Shown: one piece after another, positions 1 to 8,795 of the stretch | How positions within the stretch are numbered: position 1 is the stretch's first letter | How the letters are laid out: every line of letters starts with the position of its first letter | From: Microtetraspora glauca | GTDB taxonomy: Bacteria > Actinomycetota > Actinomycetes > Streptosporangiales > Streptosporangiaceae | DNA length: 64,000 nucleotides | Assembly: GCA_001570385.1 (NCBI GenBank) | Contig: BBYL01000007.1 | Coordinates: 248,001-312,000 of the forward strand | Direction: 5' to 3' | The notes under the pieces: generated by a model | Database searches by the model: none | What the model was told of the DNA's origin: nothing | Seen by the model: the letters and a program-made list of their open reading frames with translations, nothing else | Translations under genes and position numbers: made by a program

Positions 1-1199
1 CCGACGGCGAACCCTCCCGCCAGGGAGACCACTCCGGAGAGGAAGCTGAGCAGACCGAAATAGGCGCCGAACCGCTGGGGTGGAGCGCAGCGGGTGATGG
101 TCTGGAACACCGCCGACTGCGTCAGCCCGGCGGCCAGTCCGTGCAGTACGGCGGCCGCCACCAGCACGGCGGTCCGGTCACCTCCGTCGGGAGGCACCGC
201 CAGCAGCACCAGATAGCCGGTCCCCGCGCAGAGCAGGCCGCTCCTGAGCAACCAGGGGCGCTCGCCTCGCCCGCCACCGGCGCACCAGGGCTGGATCGCG
301 GCCGTGGCCGCCGCCACCACGCAGAAGAACAGGGTCGTCGCGCCGGCGCCGACCCCTGTGAGCGGGACCACGGTCGCGATCTGGTTGGTGAGCAGCGTGA
401 CGGGCGCCGCGATCAGGGCGTATCGGAGGAAGCCCCGGTCGCGGAGCGCCACCGACACCCCTTCGGCGAGCGCCCGTACGTCCAGGCGCGTGTCCGCCGG
501 TGTGTCCGCCGGTGTGTCCGCTGGTGTGTCCGCTGGTGTGTCCGTACGCGGGTTGCCGGGCTCGCGACGTAGCAGCATGAACAGCACGGCACCGGCCGCC
601 CACGCACCCGCGGTCACCGCCGACAGCAGCCAGAACCCGCCCGCCAGCAGGACCAGCCCGATGGGCGGGCCCGCCACCGCGCCCAGCTGGCCGACGATCA
701 CGTAGGCCGCGAAGCCACGGGAGCGATGTGCCGGAGTCACCCCGGCCAGCATCGACTGGGCGGCCGGATGGAACAGCGCCCCGCCCACCGCCATCACCAC
801 GGCCGCGCAGAGCAGCTCGCCGAATCCACTGGTGAACCCCAGCAGCGCGAACGCCGTCGCCCGCAGCCCGCAGGCCAGCGCTCCCGTACGCGCCGGGCCG
901 ATCGCGTCCGTGATCGCGCCGGCGGGCAGGTACAGCATGTACTGGATCGCGACGCGAATGCCGAGCACCACGGCGATGGTGCCGGCGAGCATGCCGAGAT
1001 CATGGCGCAGGTGGAGGACCAGGTGCGCCATCACCGCGTAGTAGCCGAGTGAGATGGCCAGCTGTATCCCCACGACGATCGCGACCGCCCGGCGGTCGGA
1101 GACCGCCTGCCGTCCTCGCCGCGCAGGGGTGGGTGCTGTCGCCGCACCCCCGGCCGACGGGCGGCCGGGGGCATCGGGATCCGTGCGCGGCGACGTCAT
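1..1199 (-). CDS. MFS transporter, C-terminus beyond the window
   Basis: Read on the minus strand from the ATG at 1199, an uninterrupted frame of at least 399 codons runs off the left edge. It encodes a hydrophobic protein with the alternating membrane segments and short basic loops of a major facilitator exporter: a first helix near codon 45, a DAIGPARTGAL-type loop after helix 2, and a long hydrophilic loop near codon 220 between the two six-helix halves. That central loop holds a four-residue repeat (TPAD, four times) encoded by a 12-bp tandem repeat. The substrate cannot be told from sequence. The beta-lactamase gene lies just upstream on the same strand (43 bp gap), so co-transcription is possible. 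Confidence 0.8.
   Translation of the reverse strand, partial: MTSPRTDPDAPGRPSAGGAATAPTPARRGRQAVSDRRAVAIVVGIQLAISLGYYAVMAHLVLHLRHDLGMLAGTIAVVLGIRVAIQYMLYLPAGAITDAIGPARTGALACGLRATAFALLGFTSGFGELLCAAVVMAVGGALFHPAAQSMLAGVTPAHRSRGFAAYVIVGQLGAVAGPPIGLVLLAGGFWLLSAVTAGAWAAGAVLFMLLRREPGNPRTDTPADTPADTPADTPADTRLDVRALAEGVSVALRDRGFLRYALIAAPVTLLTNQIATVVPLTGVGAGATTLFFCVVAAATAAIQPWCAGGGRGERPWLLRSGLLCAGTGYLVLLAVPPDGGDRTAVLVAAAVLHGLAAGLTQSAVFQTITRCAPPQRFGAYFGLLSFLSGVVSLAGGFAV
490..544. repeat. 12-bp tandem repeat inside the MFS gene
   Basis: Four consecutive 12-bp units (gtgtccgccggt twice, then gtgtccgctggt twice; 490-537) are followed by a partial fifth. Because the unit is a multiple of three, copy-number change would lengthen or shorten the central cytoplasmic loop of the transporter (TPAD repeats) without breaking the frame. 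Confidence 0.9.
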
Positions 1200-1242
1200 G
1201 GCATCGCAGGATTCCATGTGATCGCGACGCCCGGAGAACCGG

Positions 1243-2142
1243 TCATGCCTTCGGGAGGGCGCCGAGCGCCTTCAGCAGCTCTCTGGCGAGGGGGATCCGC
1301 TTCTCGGTGTCCTTGTCGGCGTTGATGTCGATGTTCAGCGCGAAGGTGTAGAGGCGGTCACCGCGTTCGACCCAGCCGACCCACCAGCCGATGCCGGGCT
1401 TGGTGGACATGCCCCAGCCGGTCTTGGCGAACAGCGCGTAGCCGTCCTTCTCCTCGATCTTCAGCAGGTCACGCACCGTCAGCTGGTTCCGCTTGGACGC
1501 CGGCAACTGCTGACGGGCCAGCCGGGACAGGAAGCCGGTCTGCTCGACCGCCGAGATCTCCAGCGGGCCGTCGAGCCAGAAGCGGTCCACGACCGTACCG
1601 ATACGGCGGTTGCCGTAGTGCAGCCGGTTGACCCACTGCTGTTCCCGCTTGAGGCCGATCCGGCGGGAGAGCGTCTGGAACACCGGGACGTTGGACGCCC
1701 GGACCGCGTCACGCAGGTTCATGTCGTGCTCCCACTCCGGGAACGGCTGCGGCTGCCCGCCGTAGGGGATCACCTCGTTCTCGTCTTTGACGGCTCGGGT
1801 CTCCAGCGCGATCAGGCTGTGCGGGATCTTGAACGTGGAGGCCGGGATCAACCGCTGTCGCGCCCGCTGCGAGTCGACGACGGTGGTCTGTCCCCGCTTC
1901 ACGTCGTAGAGCGCGAAGGTTCCACGCACGGCCGCATCGCGGAACAGCGCCTGAAGGTCGTCGCGGACGATCAGGTCGTGGTGGCCTACCGCCTGCGACG
2001 CCGCGGGGGCGGCGGTGCTCGTGGCGTGGCCGCCGGTGGCGCCGTAGGCGGTTCCTCCGAACAGTGCGGAGGCGGTCAGGACGGCCACGCCCAGCGCCCC
2101 GCGCAGCCGTGCCCGAGGGGCGAGGGTGGGGGAGTTCTGCAT
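1243..2142 (-). CDS. Class D (OXA-type) beta-lactamase, secreted
   Basis: A 299-residue serine beta-lactamase. All class D signatures are visible in order: STFK with nucleophile Ser102 and the lysine that is normally carboxylated (Lys105), SNV at 150-152, YGN at 176-178, WLDGPLEIS at 189-197 and KTG at 240-242. The N-terminus (basic residues, hydrophobic stretch about 14-33, then an Ala-rich segment) is a signal peptide, so the enzyme acts outside the membrane on penam-type beta-lactams. The ATG at 2142 is preceded by a good ribosome binding site (GAGGAG, 6 nt away). The length suits the family once the signal is removed. The MFS gene follows on the same strand. Which beta-lactams it cleaves is not predictable from sequence. 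Confidence 0.93.
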   Translation of the reverse strand: MQNSPTLAPRARLRGALGVAVLTASALFGGTAYGATGGHATSTAAPAASQAVGHHDLIVRDDLQALFRDAAVRGTFALYDVKRGQTTVVDSQRARQRLIPASTFKIPHSLIALETRAVKDENEVIPYGGQPQPFPEWEHDMNLRDAVRASNVPVFQTLSRRIGLKREQQWVNRLHYGNRRIGTVVDRFWLDGPLEISAVEQTGFLSRLARQQLPASKRNQLTVRDLLKIEEKDGYALFAKTGWGMSTKPGIGWWVGWVERGDRLYTFALNIDINADKDTEKRIPLARELLKALGALPKA

Positions 2143-2205
2143 GTCAAGCTCCTCACTATCGATCTTCAGTGAGAGAGCAGACCAGAACTCGTCAGATCAT
2201 GTCCA

Positions 2206-2215
2206 ATATCGATAT
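2206..2215. promoter_or_regulatory. AT-rich palindrome upstream of the beta-lactamase
   Basis: A perfect 10-bp palindrome (atatcgatat) sits 64 bp upstream of the beta-lactamase start in an unusually AT-rich stretch (about 2195-2265) of otherwise GC-rich DNA. Position and symmetry suit an operator in the beta-lactamase promoter. No BlaI/MecI gene is in the window, so the regulator is unknown. Confidence 0.35.
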
Positions 2216-2913
2216 GGCTTTCTGATCAATACCGAAATGAATATCAAGCATGGTGGAGGGGGTAATTCGCGCCTCAGATTCCGCCGGCAAGACAGGAAGC
2301 AAACGGCTCGATCGTCACGACGTGCTGGTGCGACTGCTGTGCGGTGGTGATGCGCCGCCCCACGCGACCGGCGAGGTTCAGCGGCAGGCGCGTAAGGATC
2401 CCGGAGCCGATGCCAGGTGCGATCCGATGCGCCGTTCGCCGCAGGCGCCGCCGACGTCGTGTGGGCGTCGCACCTGTTACGAGATGTGCGTCAACTCCAG
2501 CACTCCGACCCTCTGGCCACCACTTTCCTCAACAGGCGGGTGGGGACCTCCGAGACAATGACTGAGGTCAGACGGCGATGATCGAGAGTCTCACGACCCA
2601 CACCAAGCTGCAGGCGTCGGCGGAGCCACTGACGCCCGGCACCACCTGCGGTGTTCAGGCGTACTTCATGGGAACCGCTCACCGTGCGGGTGACATCCCG
2701 AAGATCGCGGTCGATATCGGCACGTCGCCGGTTCCCGTGAACCTGGTGCGGAGGCCGTCCAACTTCTGGGCGGGCAAGGCGGACGTCCCCATCATCTTGA
2801 CCCGTCCAGAGTCCGCTCTTCTGCAGTACCCGATCGTGCCGGGCACAGGATGTCGGGTCCGGCGGGGCGTTCCTGCCTAGCGTTGGTGATCGTAAGAGGA
2901 AGGAGGGCCGGGG
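2216..2913. other. Gene-free interval between bla and the AraC-type gene
   Basis: About 0.7 kb in which I see no convincing gene. Open frames of about 100-155 codons exist on both strands, but they lack a recognisable domain and lack a ribosome binding site at their starts. The left end is AT-rich and probably carries the beta-lactamase promoter. The right end carries the strong Shine-Dalgarno sequence (aggagg, 2901-2906) of the next gene. Confidence 0.5.
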
Positions 2914-3780
2914 ATGCTGGAGCGGCTGAACCAGGCCATGGAGCACATCGAGCGCCATCTCGATCAGCGGATCGAGGTGGCCGAGTTGGCGCGGTTAGCC
3001 CTCACGTCGGAGTACCACTTCCGGCGGCTGTTCTCCGCGCTGGCGGGCATCCCGCTGTCGGAGTACATCCGCCGCAGGCGGCTCACCGTCGCGGGCGCCC
3101 AGGTGCTCGCCGGCGAGGAGACGCTGCTCGATATCGCGGTGCGGTACGGCTACGGGTCGGCTGAGGCGTTCGCACGCGCGTTCCGCGCCGTGCACGGCGT
3201 CGGCCCGGGCGAGGCCCGGCGGACCGGTGCGGTTCTGTACTCCCAGCCCCGGATGTCCTTCCGCCTCATCATCGAAGGGAGCAGCAGCATGCGGTACCGG
3301 ATCGTGGAGAAGGAAGAGTTCCGCCTGGTGGGCAAGAAGGCACGCGTCCCACTCGTCCACGAGGGGATGAACCCGGCGATCGTCGCGTTCATACGGAGCA
3401 TCGACCAGGAGACCGTGCGGCGGATGGAGCGGCTCTCCGACCAGGAGCCGCAGGGAGTCGTCAACGTGGCCGACCACGTCGCCGACGGCCGTGAGGAGGG
3501 CACAGAACTGGACTACTACCACGGCGTGGTGACCAGCGCCGTCGCGCCCGAGGACATGGAGACCCTCACCGTCCCGGCGGGGACCTGGGCGGTGTTCGAG
3601 AGTTCGGGGGCGTTCCCGCAGGCACTCCAGTACCTGTGGCGGGATGTGTTCACGCAGTGGTTCCCCTCCAACCCGTACCGGAGCAGGCCGGGGCCCGAGA
3701 TCTCCCGCACGCGGCTGTCGCAGGACGGGACGGAGGCGGACGCCGAGCTGTGGATCCCCGTGGAGCGGGTCGCGGACTGA
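2914..3780 (+). CDS. AraC-family regulator with GyrI-like effector domain
   Basis: A 288-residue two-domain regulator. Residues about 1-105 form the double helix-turn-helix of the AraC/XylS family, placed at the N-terminus as in the Rob/SoxS/TipA-like subgroup; the second HTH contains the typical DIAVRYGYGSAEAFARAF pattern. Residues about 125-288 are a GyrI-like (SOUL/bacterial effector-binding) domain starting at MRYRIVEKEEFRLVGKK, which in related proteins binds small hydrophobic or cationic ligands. It probably senses a ligand and activates nearby or distant detoxification genes. The start has an aggagg motif 7 nt upstream. A strong hairpin follows the stop directly, so this is a single-gene unit. 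Confidence 0.9.
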   Translation: MLERLNQAMEHIERHLDQRIEVAELARLALTSEYHFRRLFSALAGIPLSEYIRRRRLTVAGAQVLAGEETLLDIAVRYGYGSAEAFARAFRAVHGVGPGEARRTGAVLYSQPRMSFRLIIEGSSSMRYRIVEKEEFRLVGKKARVPLVHEGMNPAIVAFIRSIDQETVRRMERLSDQEPQGVVNVADHVADGREEGTELDYYHGVVTSAVAPEDMETLTVPAGTWAVFESSGAFPQALQYLWRDVFTQWFPSNPYRSRPGPEISRTRLSQDGTEADAELWIPVERVAD

Positions 3781-3823
3781 GGACGAGCGCCCGCCGGCAC
3801 GGCCGGTCGGCGGGCGCTCGTCC
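3781..3823 (+). terminator. Strong terminator hairpin after the AraC-type gene
   Basis: A perfect 16-bp inverted repeat (3781-3796 with 3808-3823) with an 11-nt loop begins at the base after the stop codon. It lacks a U-tract, as is common in high-GC actinobacteria. Confidence 0.8.
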
Positions 3824-3920
3824 CCGCCGGCCGTGCGAGACCAGGACTCCGGCGATCTCGTACGGGCTTCGGTCGGTCACCCGGCTCCTGCTCGGGGTGG
3901 GACGGTGCGCACAATGAGAT

Positions 3921-4940
3921 GTGAGCCGTTGGGTGCTGCACGTCGACCTCGACCAGTTCATCGCCGCCGTCGAGCTGCTGCGCCGTCCGGAACTGCGCGG
4001 GCGCCCGGTGGTCGTCGGCGGGGACGGCGATCCGACCAAGCGCGGCGTGGTCAGCACGGCCTCGTACGAGGCGCGCCCTTACGGCGTGCACTCCGGCCTC
4101 CCGCTCCGTACGGCGGCGCGGCGATGTCCGGACGCGGTGTTCCTCCCGGTCGACCGGGAGGCGTACGAAGCGGCGTCGTCCGAAGTGATGGCGACGTTGA
4201 AGGAATTCGACGCCGTGGTCGAAGTGGTCGGCTGGGATGAGGCGTTCCTCGCGGTCGACGGCGCTCCCGAGGAGACGGCGCACCTGATCCGGAGGCGCGT
4301 ACGCGAGTCCACCGACCTCGAGTGCACCGTCGGCATCGGGCGGAACAAGCTGCAGGCCAAGCTGGCGACCGGCTTCGGCAAGCCCGCCGGCGTCTTCCGG
4401 CTGACCGACGAGACATGGTTCGAGGTGCTCGGCGACCGGCCGACCGATGCGCTGTGGGGGGTGGGGGCCAAGACCGCCAAGCGGCTCGCCGCGATGGGCA
4501 TCGGCACTGTCTCCGAGCTCGCGACCGCCGACCCGCACGCCCTCGCTGAACGGTTCGGTCCCACGATCGGGCCGTGGCTGGTACGGCTCGCCCTCGGCCG
4601 GGACGAGTCGCCGGTGGTCGACACGCCGTACGTTCCGCGCTCACGCGGCCGTGAGACCACCTTCCAGCACGATCTCGACGACTGGGACGAGGTACGGCGC
4701 GAGGTCGTACGGCTGGCCCGGCGCGTAGCGCACGACGTGGTCGCCGAGCGGCGGCCCGCCACTCGGATCGTGGTCAAGGTGCGATACGCGCCTTTCGTGA
4801 CTCACACCCACGGCTACCCCCTGGCGGCGCCGACCACGGATGTGGCGGCGATCGAGCGGGCCGCCCTCGCCGCCCTCGACCGGTTCGACGGACGGAGGCC
4901 GGTGCGGTTACTGGGAGTGAGAGCCGAGTTCCCCCGTTAG
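3921..4940 (+). CDS. dinB: Y-family DNA polymerase IV, DinB2-like with non-aromatic steric gate
   Basis: A 339-residue translesion DNA polymerase. Catalytic acidic residues are visible as Asp9 (HVDLDQF) and Asp106-Glu107 (GWDEAF); helix-hairpin-helix and little-finger regions follow (GVGAKTAKRLAAMGIGTV; RSRGRETTFQHDL). The residue aligned with the E. coli DinB steric gate Phe13 is Ile14. In mycobacterial DinB2 the same position is Leu14, and that enzyme is known to incorporate ribonucleotides readily. This protein is therefore likely a DinB2-type polymerase with weak sugar discrimination; this is inferred from one aligned position. The start is GTG at 3921, placing HVDLDQF at the usual distance. 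The short length lacks a beta-clamp-binding tail, as in DinB2. Confidence 0.9.
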   Translation: MSRWVLHVDLDQFIAAVELLRRPELRGRPVVVGGDGDPTKRGVVSTASYEARPYGVHSGLPLRTAARRCPDAVFLPVDREAYEAASSEVMATLKEFDAVVEVVGWDEAFLAVDGAPEETAHLIRRRVRESTDLECTVGIGRNKLQAKLATGFGKPAGVFRLTDETWFEVLGDRPTDALWGVGAKTAKRLAAMGIGTVSELATADPHALAERFGPTIGPWLVRLALGRDESPVVDTPYVPRSRGRETTFQHDLDDWDEVRREVVRLARRVAHDVVAERRPATRIVVKVRYAPFVTHTHGYPLAAPTTDVAAIERAALAALDRFDGRRPVRLLGVRAEFPR

Positions 4941-5164
4941 CGGACCTGTCAGGTTTCGCGTTCCGGCGGTCTCGTTGACGACCGGCGCTTCGACGAGGAG
5001 ATCACGAGCTACCGCGAAAACGGCGGCGGCGCTGGGGCAGCCAGGCGGGGAAGTGGGATCCCTGCCTCAGCTTGGGGATGGCCGGTTCGACCGTCCCGGC
5101 CCGGGTGTCCCACTGGCGGGCCGGTACCTGACGCGCTGGTGGGTCGGGGCACCTCCAGTAGGGT

Positions 5165-5875
5165 TCACACCCATCCGTCCAGGGCTGCCATGAACTCTTC
5201 ATGGCGGCCGTACCACACGCAGTGCCCGGCGCCCGCGACGGAGCGCACCTCGAATCCACGGGCACGGAGGCTGTCGGCGGCCTCCTCCGCGATGTACTGG
5301 CTCGGGTCGGAGCGGATCATGAGCGAGGGCGCCACGAGGGGAGGCGTGTTGTCCGGACCGCCCACGCGGCCGGCGTGCAGACTTACGGTCGTGGCCACGT
5401 CGAACAGGCTCGCCGCTTCCGCCTCGACCGCGATGTCCCGCTCGCTCCACCATGGCCGTTCCCGCCGCAGGTTCTCCACGGTTCGGGCCGTCTTGGCCTC
5501 CTCCAGTCCTGCGGCGAACGCGGCGACGTCGAGATGGGTACGGCCCGGGCCGAACGGCGTCTCCACGTAGACCGCGCGCTCTGGGCGCAGTCGTGAGACG
5601 GCGGCGGCCAGGACCGAGCCGCCCAGCGAGTGACCCATCGCGAGGGCGGGGCGTGCCGGGACCGACTCCAGCACCGACATGGCGAACGATTCGAGATCAC
5701 TGTCGGGATCGCGCGCAGAACACCCATGTCCGGGGAGGTCGACGGCGACCGCTCGGTAACCTCGCTCTGCGAGCGCCGGGCCGATCTCCCACCAGGAGTG
5801 CGAGTCTCCCATCATGCCGTGAATGAGTACCGCCGTGCGGTCACCGTCGCCCCATTCGAGCACGTTGAGAGCCAT
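5165..5875 (-). CDS. Alpha/beta hydrolase
   Basis: A 236-residue alpha/beta-hydrolase fold protein. Visible features are the oxyanion HGMMGD loop (19-24), the VDLPGHG strand-loop, the nucleophile elbow GHSLGG with Ser83, and a C-terminal AGAGHCVWY segment carrying the catalytic histidine. No signal peptide is seen, so it is cytoplasmic. The frame extends upstream to 5938, but that extension overlaps a tRNA-Gly fragment, so the ATG at 5875 is chosen. There is no obvious ribosome binding site, so a leaderless transcript is possible. Substrate is unknown; the size and motifs fit esterase/lactonase-type enzymes. Confidence 0.82.
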   Translation of the reverse strand: MALNVLEWGDGDRTAVLIHGMMGDSHSWWEIGPALAERGYRAVAVDLPGHGCSARDPDSDLESFAMSVLESVPARPALAMGHSLGGSVLAAAVSRLRPERAVYVETPFGPGRTHLDVAAFAAGLEEAKTARTVENLRRERPWWSERDIAVEAEAASLFDVATTVSLHAGRVGGPDNTPPLVAPSLMIRSDPSQYIAEEAADSLRARGFEVRSVAGAGHCVWYGRHEEFMAALDGWV

Positions 5876-5906
5876 GACAGAGAGCGTACGCAGACTTCCT
5901 CGCCCC

Positions 5907-5931
5907 TGGAGCGGGTGACGGGAATCGAACC
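5907..5931 (-). repeat. tRNA-Gly(CCC) 3'-end fragment (att-like)
   Basis: Twenty-five bases are identical to the last 25 bases of the tRNA-Gly gene at 39518-39591, including the encoded CCA, in the same orientation. The rest of the tRNA is absent: sequence diverges in the T-arm. This is the expected footprint of a tRNA-targeting integrase and may be the outermost attachment site of the accessory region. The match is short, so chance or another lost tRNA cannot be excluded. Confidence 0.6.
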
Positions 5932-6175
5932 GGACCACTCACAGGGCTCTCACCGGTAGGTTTCCTGTTCTGGCTGTTCCTCGTAATTCGGTTCTGCGAT
6001 CCCCGTCGAGATCGAAGAGTTCGTCAATTATGCGCGGATATACGAATGTCGCGTCCGATTTCCGCTGCGATTACTGGTCCGAATCACGCCACCCCTCGCC
6101 AGGTGATCGCTCCTAACGTATTCCGCGAAGAGTCCATCCACTTTTCCGGATGGCGATTACACGAGGGAAGACAGT

Positions 6176-6979
6176 ATGGATCTCCAGCTTTCCGGCCGGG
6201 TCGCCGTTGTCACCGGCGCTTCCAAGGGCATCGGCCTGGCCGTCACCCGCACCCTCCTGAGCGAGGGCGTCCGCGTCGTGGCCGCCTCGCGGAAAAGCAC
6301 CCCCGAGTTGGAGGCGCTCAGTGGCGATCTGCACCATGTCCCGGCCGACCTGATGGACCCCGAGGCCCCCGGGGAGATCGTGGCGAGGGCCGTGTCCGAG
6401 TTCGGTGGGCTCGACATCCTGGTGAACAACGCCGGTGGACCGCCGCCCGGCGTGGCCCTGCCGCGCTTCTCGTTCCTGACTCCTACTGACGAAGACTGGC
6501 GGGTGATGTTCGAGTTCAACCTGTTCTCGATCGTGCGCACCGTCCGGGCAGCCATCACACCGATGCTCGCCCGTGGCGGAGGTTCGATCGTCAACGTTTC
6601 CTCGGGCAGCGCCCGCCTGCCCGCTCCAATGAACGTCGACTACAACGCCGCCAAGGCGGGCCTCAACAATCTGACCAAGGCCCTCTCGGAGGAGTTCGCA
6701 CCCCAGGGCATCCGGGTGAACACCATCTCCCCAGGTCCCGTGCGTACGGCATGGTGGACGGAGAGCGGCGGCGCGGCCGACATCATCGCCGCCCAGGCCG
6801 GAACCGACCGCGACAGCGTCATCAACCAGGTGGCACCCGAAATGATGAAGCTGTCGACCGGCCGTCTGGTCGAGCCCCAGGAGATCGCCGATGTGGTCGC
6901 CTTGCTCGCCTCACCTCGCTCGGCCAGCACGACCGGCGCGGACTTCGCCGTCGACGGTGGGTTCCTCAAGCAGGTCTGA
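6176..6979 (+). CDS. SDR-family NAD(P)-dependent oxidoreductase
   Basis: A 267-residue classical short-chain dehydrogenase/reductase. The dinucleotide motif TGASKGIG is at 13-20, NNAG at 84-87, the catalytic serine at about 142-143, and YNAAK gives Tyr156 and Lys160. The C-terminal GADFAVDGGFLKQV is the usual SDR ending. It should oxidise an alcohol or reduce a ketone with NAD(P)(H); the substrate is not predictable. The ATG has a gaggga ribosome binding site. The preceding 300 bp (5876-6175) are relatively AT-rich and contain no gene, only the tRNA-Gly fragment and presumably the promoter of this gene. Confidence 0.92.
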   Translation: MDLQLSGRVAVVTGASKGIGLAVTRTLLSEGVRVVAASRKSTPELEALSGDLHHVPADLMDPEAPGEIVARAVSEFGGLDILVNNAGGPPPGVALPRFSFLTPTDEDWRVMFEFNLFSIVRTVRAAITPMLARGGGSIVNVSSGSARLPAPMNVDYNAAKAGLNNLTKALSEEFAPQGIRVNTISPGPVRTAWWTESGGAADIIAAQAGTDRDSVINQVAPEMMKLSTGRLVEPQEIADVVALLASPRSASTTGADFAVDGGFLKQV

Positions 6980-7028
6980 CCCACCGATCGGCCCCCGCGG
7001 AAGGAAGGCGTCCTCGGCGGAATGGAGC

Positions 7029-7490
7029 TCACGAGGCTGGGCTCTGCCGCGTAGCTGCAACTCGCGATCGCCGCGAGGAGATCACTCCGACCATGCCGAT
7101 TATGAACAGGCCGATGGAAATGTAGAAGACGGGGCCGACGAATGCGGGCACCAAGTCGACACGCCGGCCCTCGTACAGGCACACAGGGTTTCGCAGTGGC
7201 AACAGGCTCGACGGTGCCGGCGAGTACGAGTAGCCATTCCCAGCGATCACACATAGGTCCTCCGGGTCAGCGAGATAGAGCAGGCCACCGGAGAACAGCC
7301 CCACTCCGTAGGTCGCCAGTGCAAGACAGACCCCGATGATGGCGAGTTTCGCCCACATCACCCATCCGCGTTCCTGACGCCCCCGGGCGCGGACGACGAT
7401 GCTGTGAATCACCAACCCCATGGCCACGGCTACCGCTACCGGCGCTAGGAGAGGGAGGAACATGAGAAGCGCGAGGAGCGATTCGATCAT
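7029..7490 (-). CDS. Small integral membrane protein, unknown function
   Basis: A 153-residue hydrophobic protein with about three to four predicted membrane helices: residues about 3-25, 43-68 and 115-138, with basic connecting loops. The C-terminal tail is short and basic. I recognise no family. The ATG at 7490 begins the hydrophobic first helix. It is separated from the upstream hydrolase gene on the same strand by 128 bp. No functional inference is made. Confidence 0.6.
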   Translation of the reverse strand: MIESLLALLMFLPLLAPVAVAVAMGLVIHSIVVRARGRQERGWVMWAKLAIIGVCLALATYGVGLFSGGLLYLADPEDLCVIAGNGYSYSPAPSSLLPLRNPVCLYEGRRVDLVPAFVGPVFYISIGLFIIGMVGVISSRRSRVAATRQSPAS

Positions 7491-7618
7491 GATGATCGAC
7501 GGTATCGGTACGGATCCACTCCGTGTAGTGGCCGGGATGGATGTTGTAATGATTTGGGTCGGCGTTTCGGCACGAGGTGTGCGCAGGCCGTAGCCCCAGA
7601 CCACGGTGAGGCGCCGGG

Positions 7619-8731
7619 TCACACCGCTCGCGGGGTCTCGTCGGGGTCGCCGGGTGGACGTTGCCGCTTCAGCGTGCACGAAGCCGGGCTCGTGTACCGC
7701 GGCCATGTGGGGTCCGGGGGCACGGTCGTCCCTTGGAGAATGATCCGGGCGACGACTTCGGGCGTGTCGTTCATGGGGATGTGCCCGCATCCGGGCAGCC
7801 GCACCATCCGCGCGCCAGGGATCATCGCGGCTGCCCGCGCCGCCTGACGTATGGGAAGGATGTGGTCGCCACTGCCCCAGGCGATGGTCACCGGAACGCC
7901 GGGGATGTCGCCGAGGAACAGATCCGGCGCGCGCCCGGCCCGCAATGTGGCGGCGAACCCCGCCGCCTGGCGCATCGCCTGCAACGACGCGGCCACGGCG
8001 TCCGGAGGGCAGAGTTCGGGACGCCCGTAGAGGGTGCCGGTCAGGGCCACCCGCCCGACGGGCGTCTTCGACAACGGCACCACGATCGAATCCGGCAGGC
8101 GCGCCATCTGGTGCGCCGCGGCCAGGACGGCGTAGGCATACCGTCGCTCGGCCTCGTTCCAGAATCCGGCCGGAGCGAGGGCGATCACACTGCGGGCGAG
8201 GTGAGCCTGGGCCAGTCGCAGCGCGATCAGCCCTCCCAGCGAATGCCCCACGACGTGCGGCCGCTCCAGCCCCAGCGCGGTGAACACCGCGCCCAGCTCG
8301 CTCACCACGGTGGGCAGATCGCACGGTACGCAGGCAGGGGACTCGGGAGACTCCCCGAAGCCCGGCAGATCGACCGTGATCACCTCACGCTCGGCCACCA
8401 GCAACGGCACCACCGGATCCCATGCCTGGCGGCGTGACCCGAGGCCGTGCAGCAGGACCACCGGCTCTCCGCTCCCGTGCCGCTCGTAGGCCAGGGTCAT
8501 CGGCGCGAGTCCCTCCGGCCGCGCCTCGACGAAGGAGACCCCCTTCACCGCGGCCGGAATCGCCCCCTCAGGGACGTTCTTGACCTGTACGGAGGACGCG
8601 GGAGATGCCCCACCCGTCCACCGCCGGACCTGTTCCGTCGCCCACGTCCTGGTCCGCCGCATTCCGCCGCCGAGGTAGGTCGCCGCGGTGAAGGGGGAGG
8701 CCAGCACCGCCATAGGCGTAATCTTCGACAT
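7619..8731 (-). CDS. Alpha/beta hydrolase with N-terminal extension
   Basis: A 370-residue protein. Residues about 75-345 form an alpha/beta hydrolase: HGLGSRRQAWD oxyanion loop (95-105), VDLPGFGESP, nucleophile GHSLGG with Ser164, a WGSGDHILP acid segment and GCGHIPMNDTP with the catalytic histidine. Residues 1-70 (one weakly hydrophobic stretch, then a Ser/Ala/Pro-rich linker) are unusual for the family and could associate with the membrane. The C-terminal tail of about 30 residues is Pro/Arg-rich. It resembles the MhpC/lipase-like group; the substrate is unknown. A possible promoter lies 65-92 bp upstream. Confidence 0.85.
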   Translation of the reverse strand: MSKITPMAVLASPFTAATYLGGGMRRTRTWATEQVRRWTGGASPASSVQVKNVPEGAIPAAVKGVSFVEARPEGLAPMTLAYERHGSGEPVVLLHGLGSRRQAWDPVVPLLVAEREVITVDLPGFGESPESPACVPCDLPTVVSELGAVFTALGLERPHVVGHSLGGLIALRLAQAHLARSVIALAPAGFWNEAERRYAYAVLAAAHQMARLPDSIVVPLSKTPVGRVALTGTLYGRPELCPPDAVAASLQAMRQAAGFAATLRAGRAPDLFLGDIPGVPVTIAWGSGDHILPIRQAARAAAMIPGARMVRLPGCGHIPMNDTPEVVARIILQGTTVPPDPTWPRYTSPASCTLKRQRPPGDPDETPRAV

Positions 8732-8795
8732 CGCTCATGGGTGGGACCTTCGCTCCCTTCTCGATCTGCACGGTTCCCACCGAACCTCTCATCTA

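Noticed and set aside
2578..2880. A 100-codon open frame between the beta-lactamase and AraC-type genes
   Set aside because: No ribosome binding site, no family resemblance and no coding-like third-position pattern consistent with its neighbours.
7029..8324. A 431-codon minus-strand frame covering the small membrane protein and part of the hydrolase
   Set aside because: Most of it is out of frame with the well-supported hydrolase; only the last 153 codons look like a protein.
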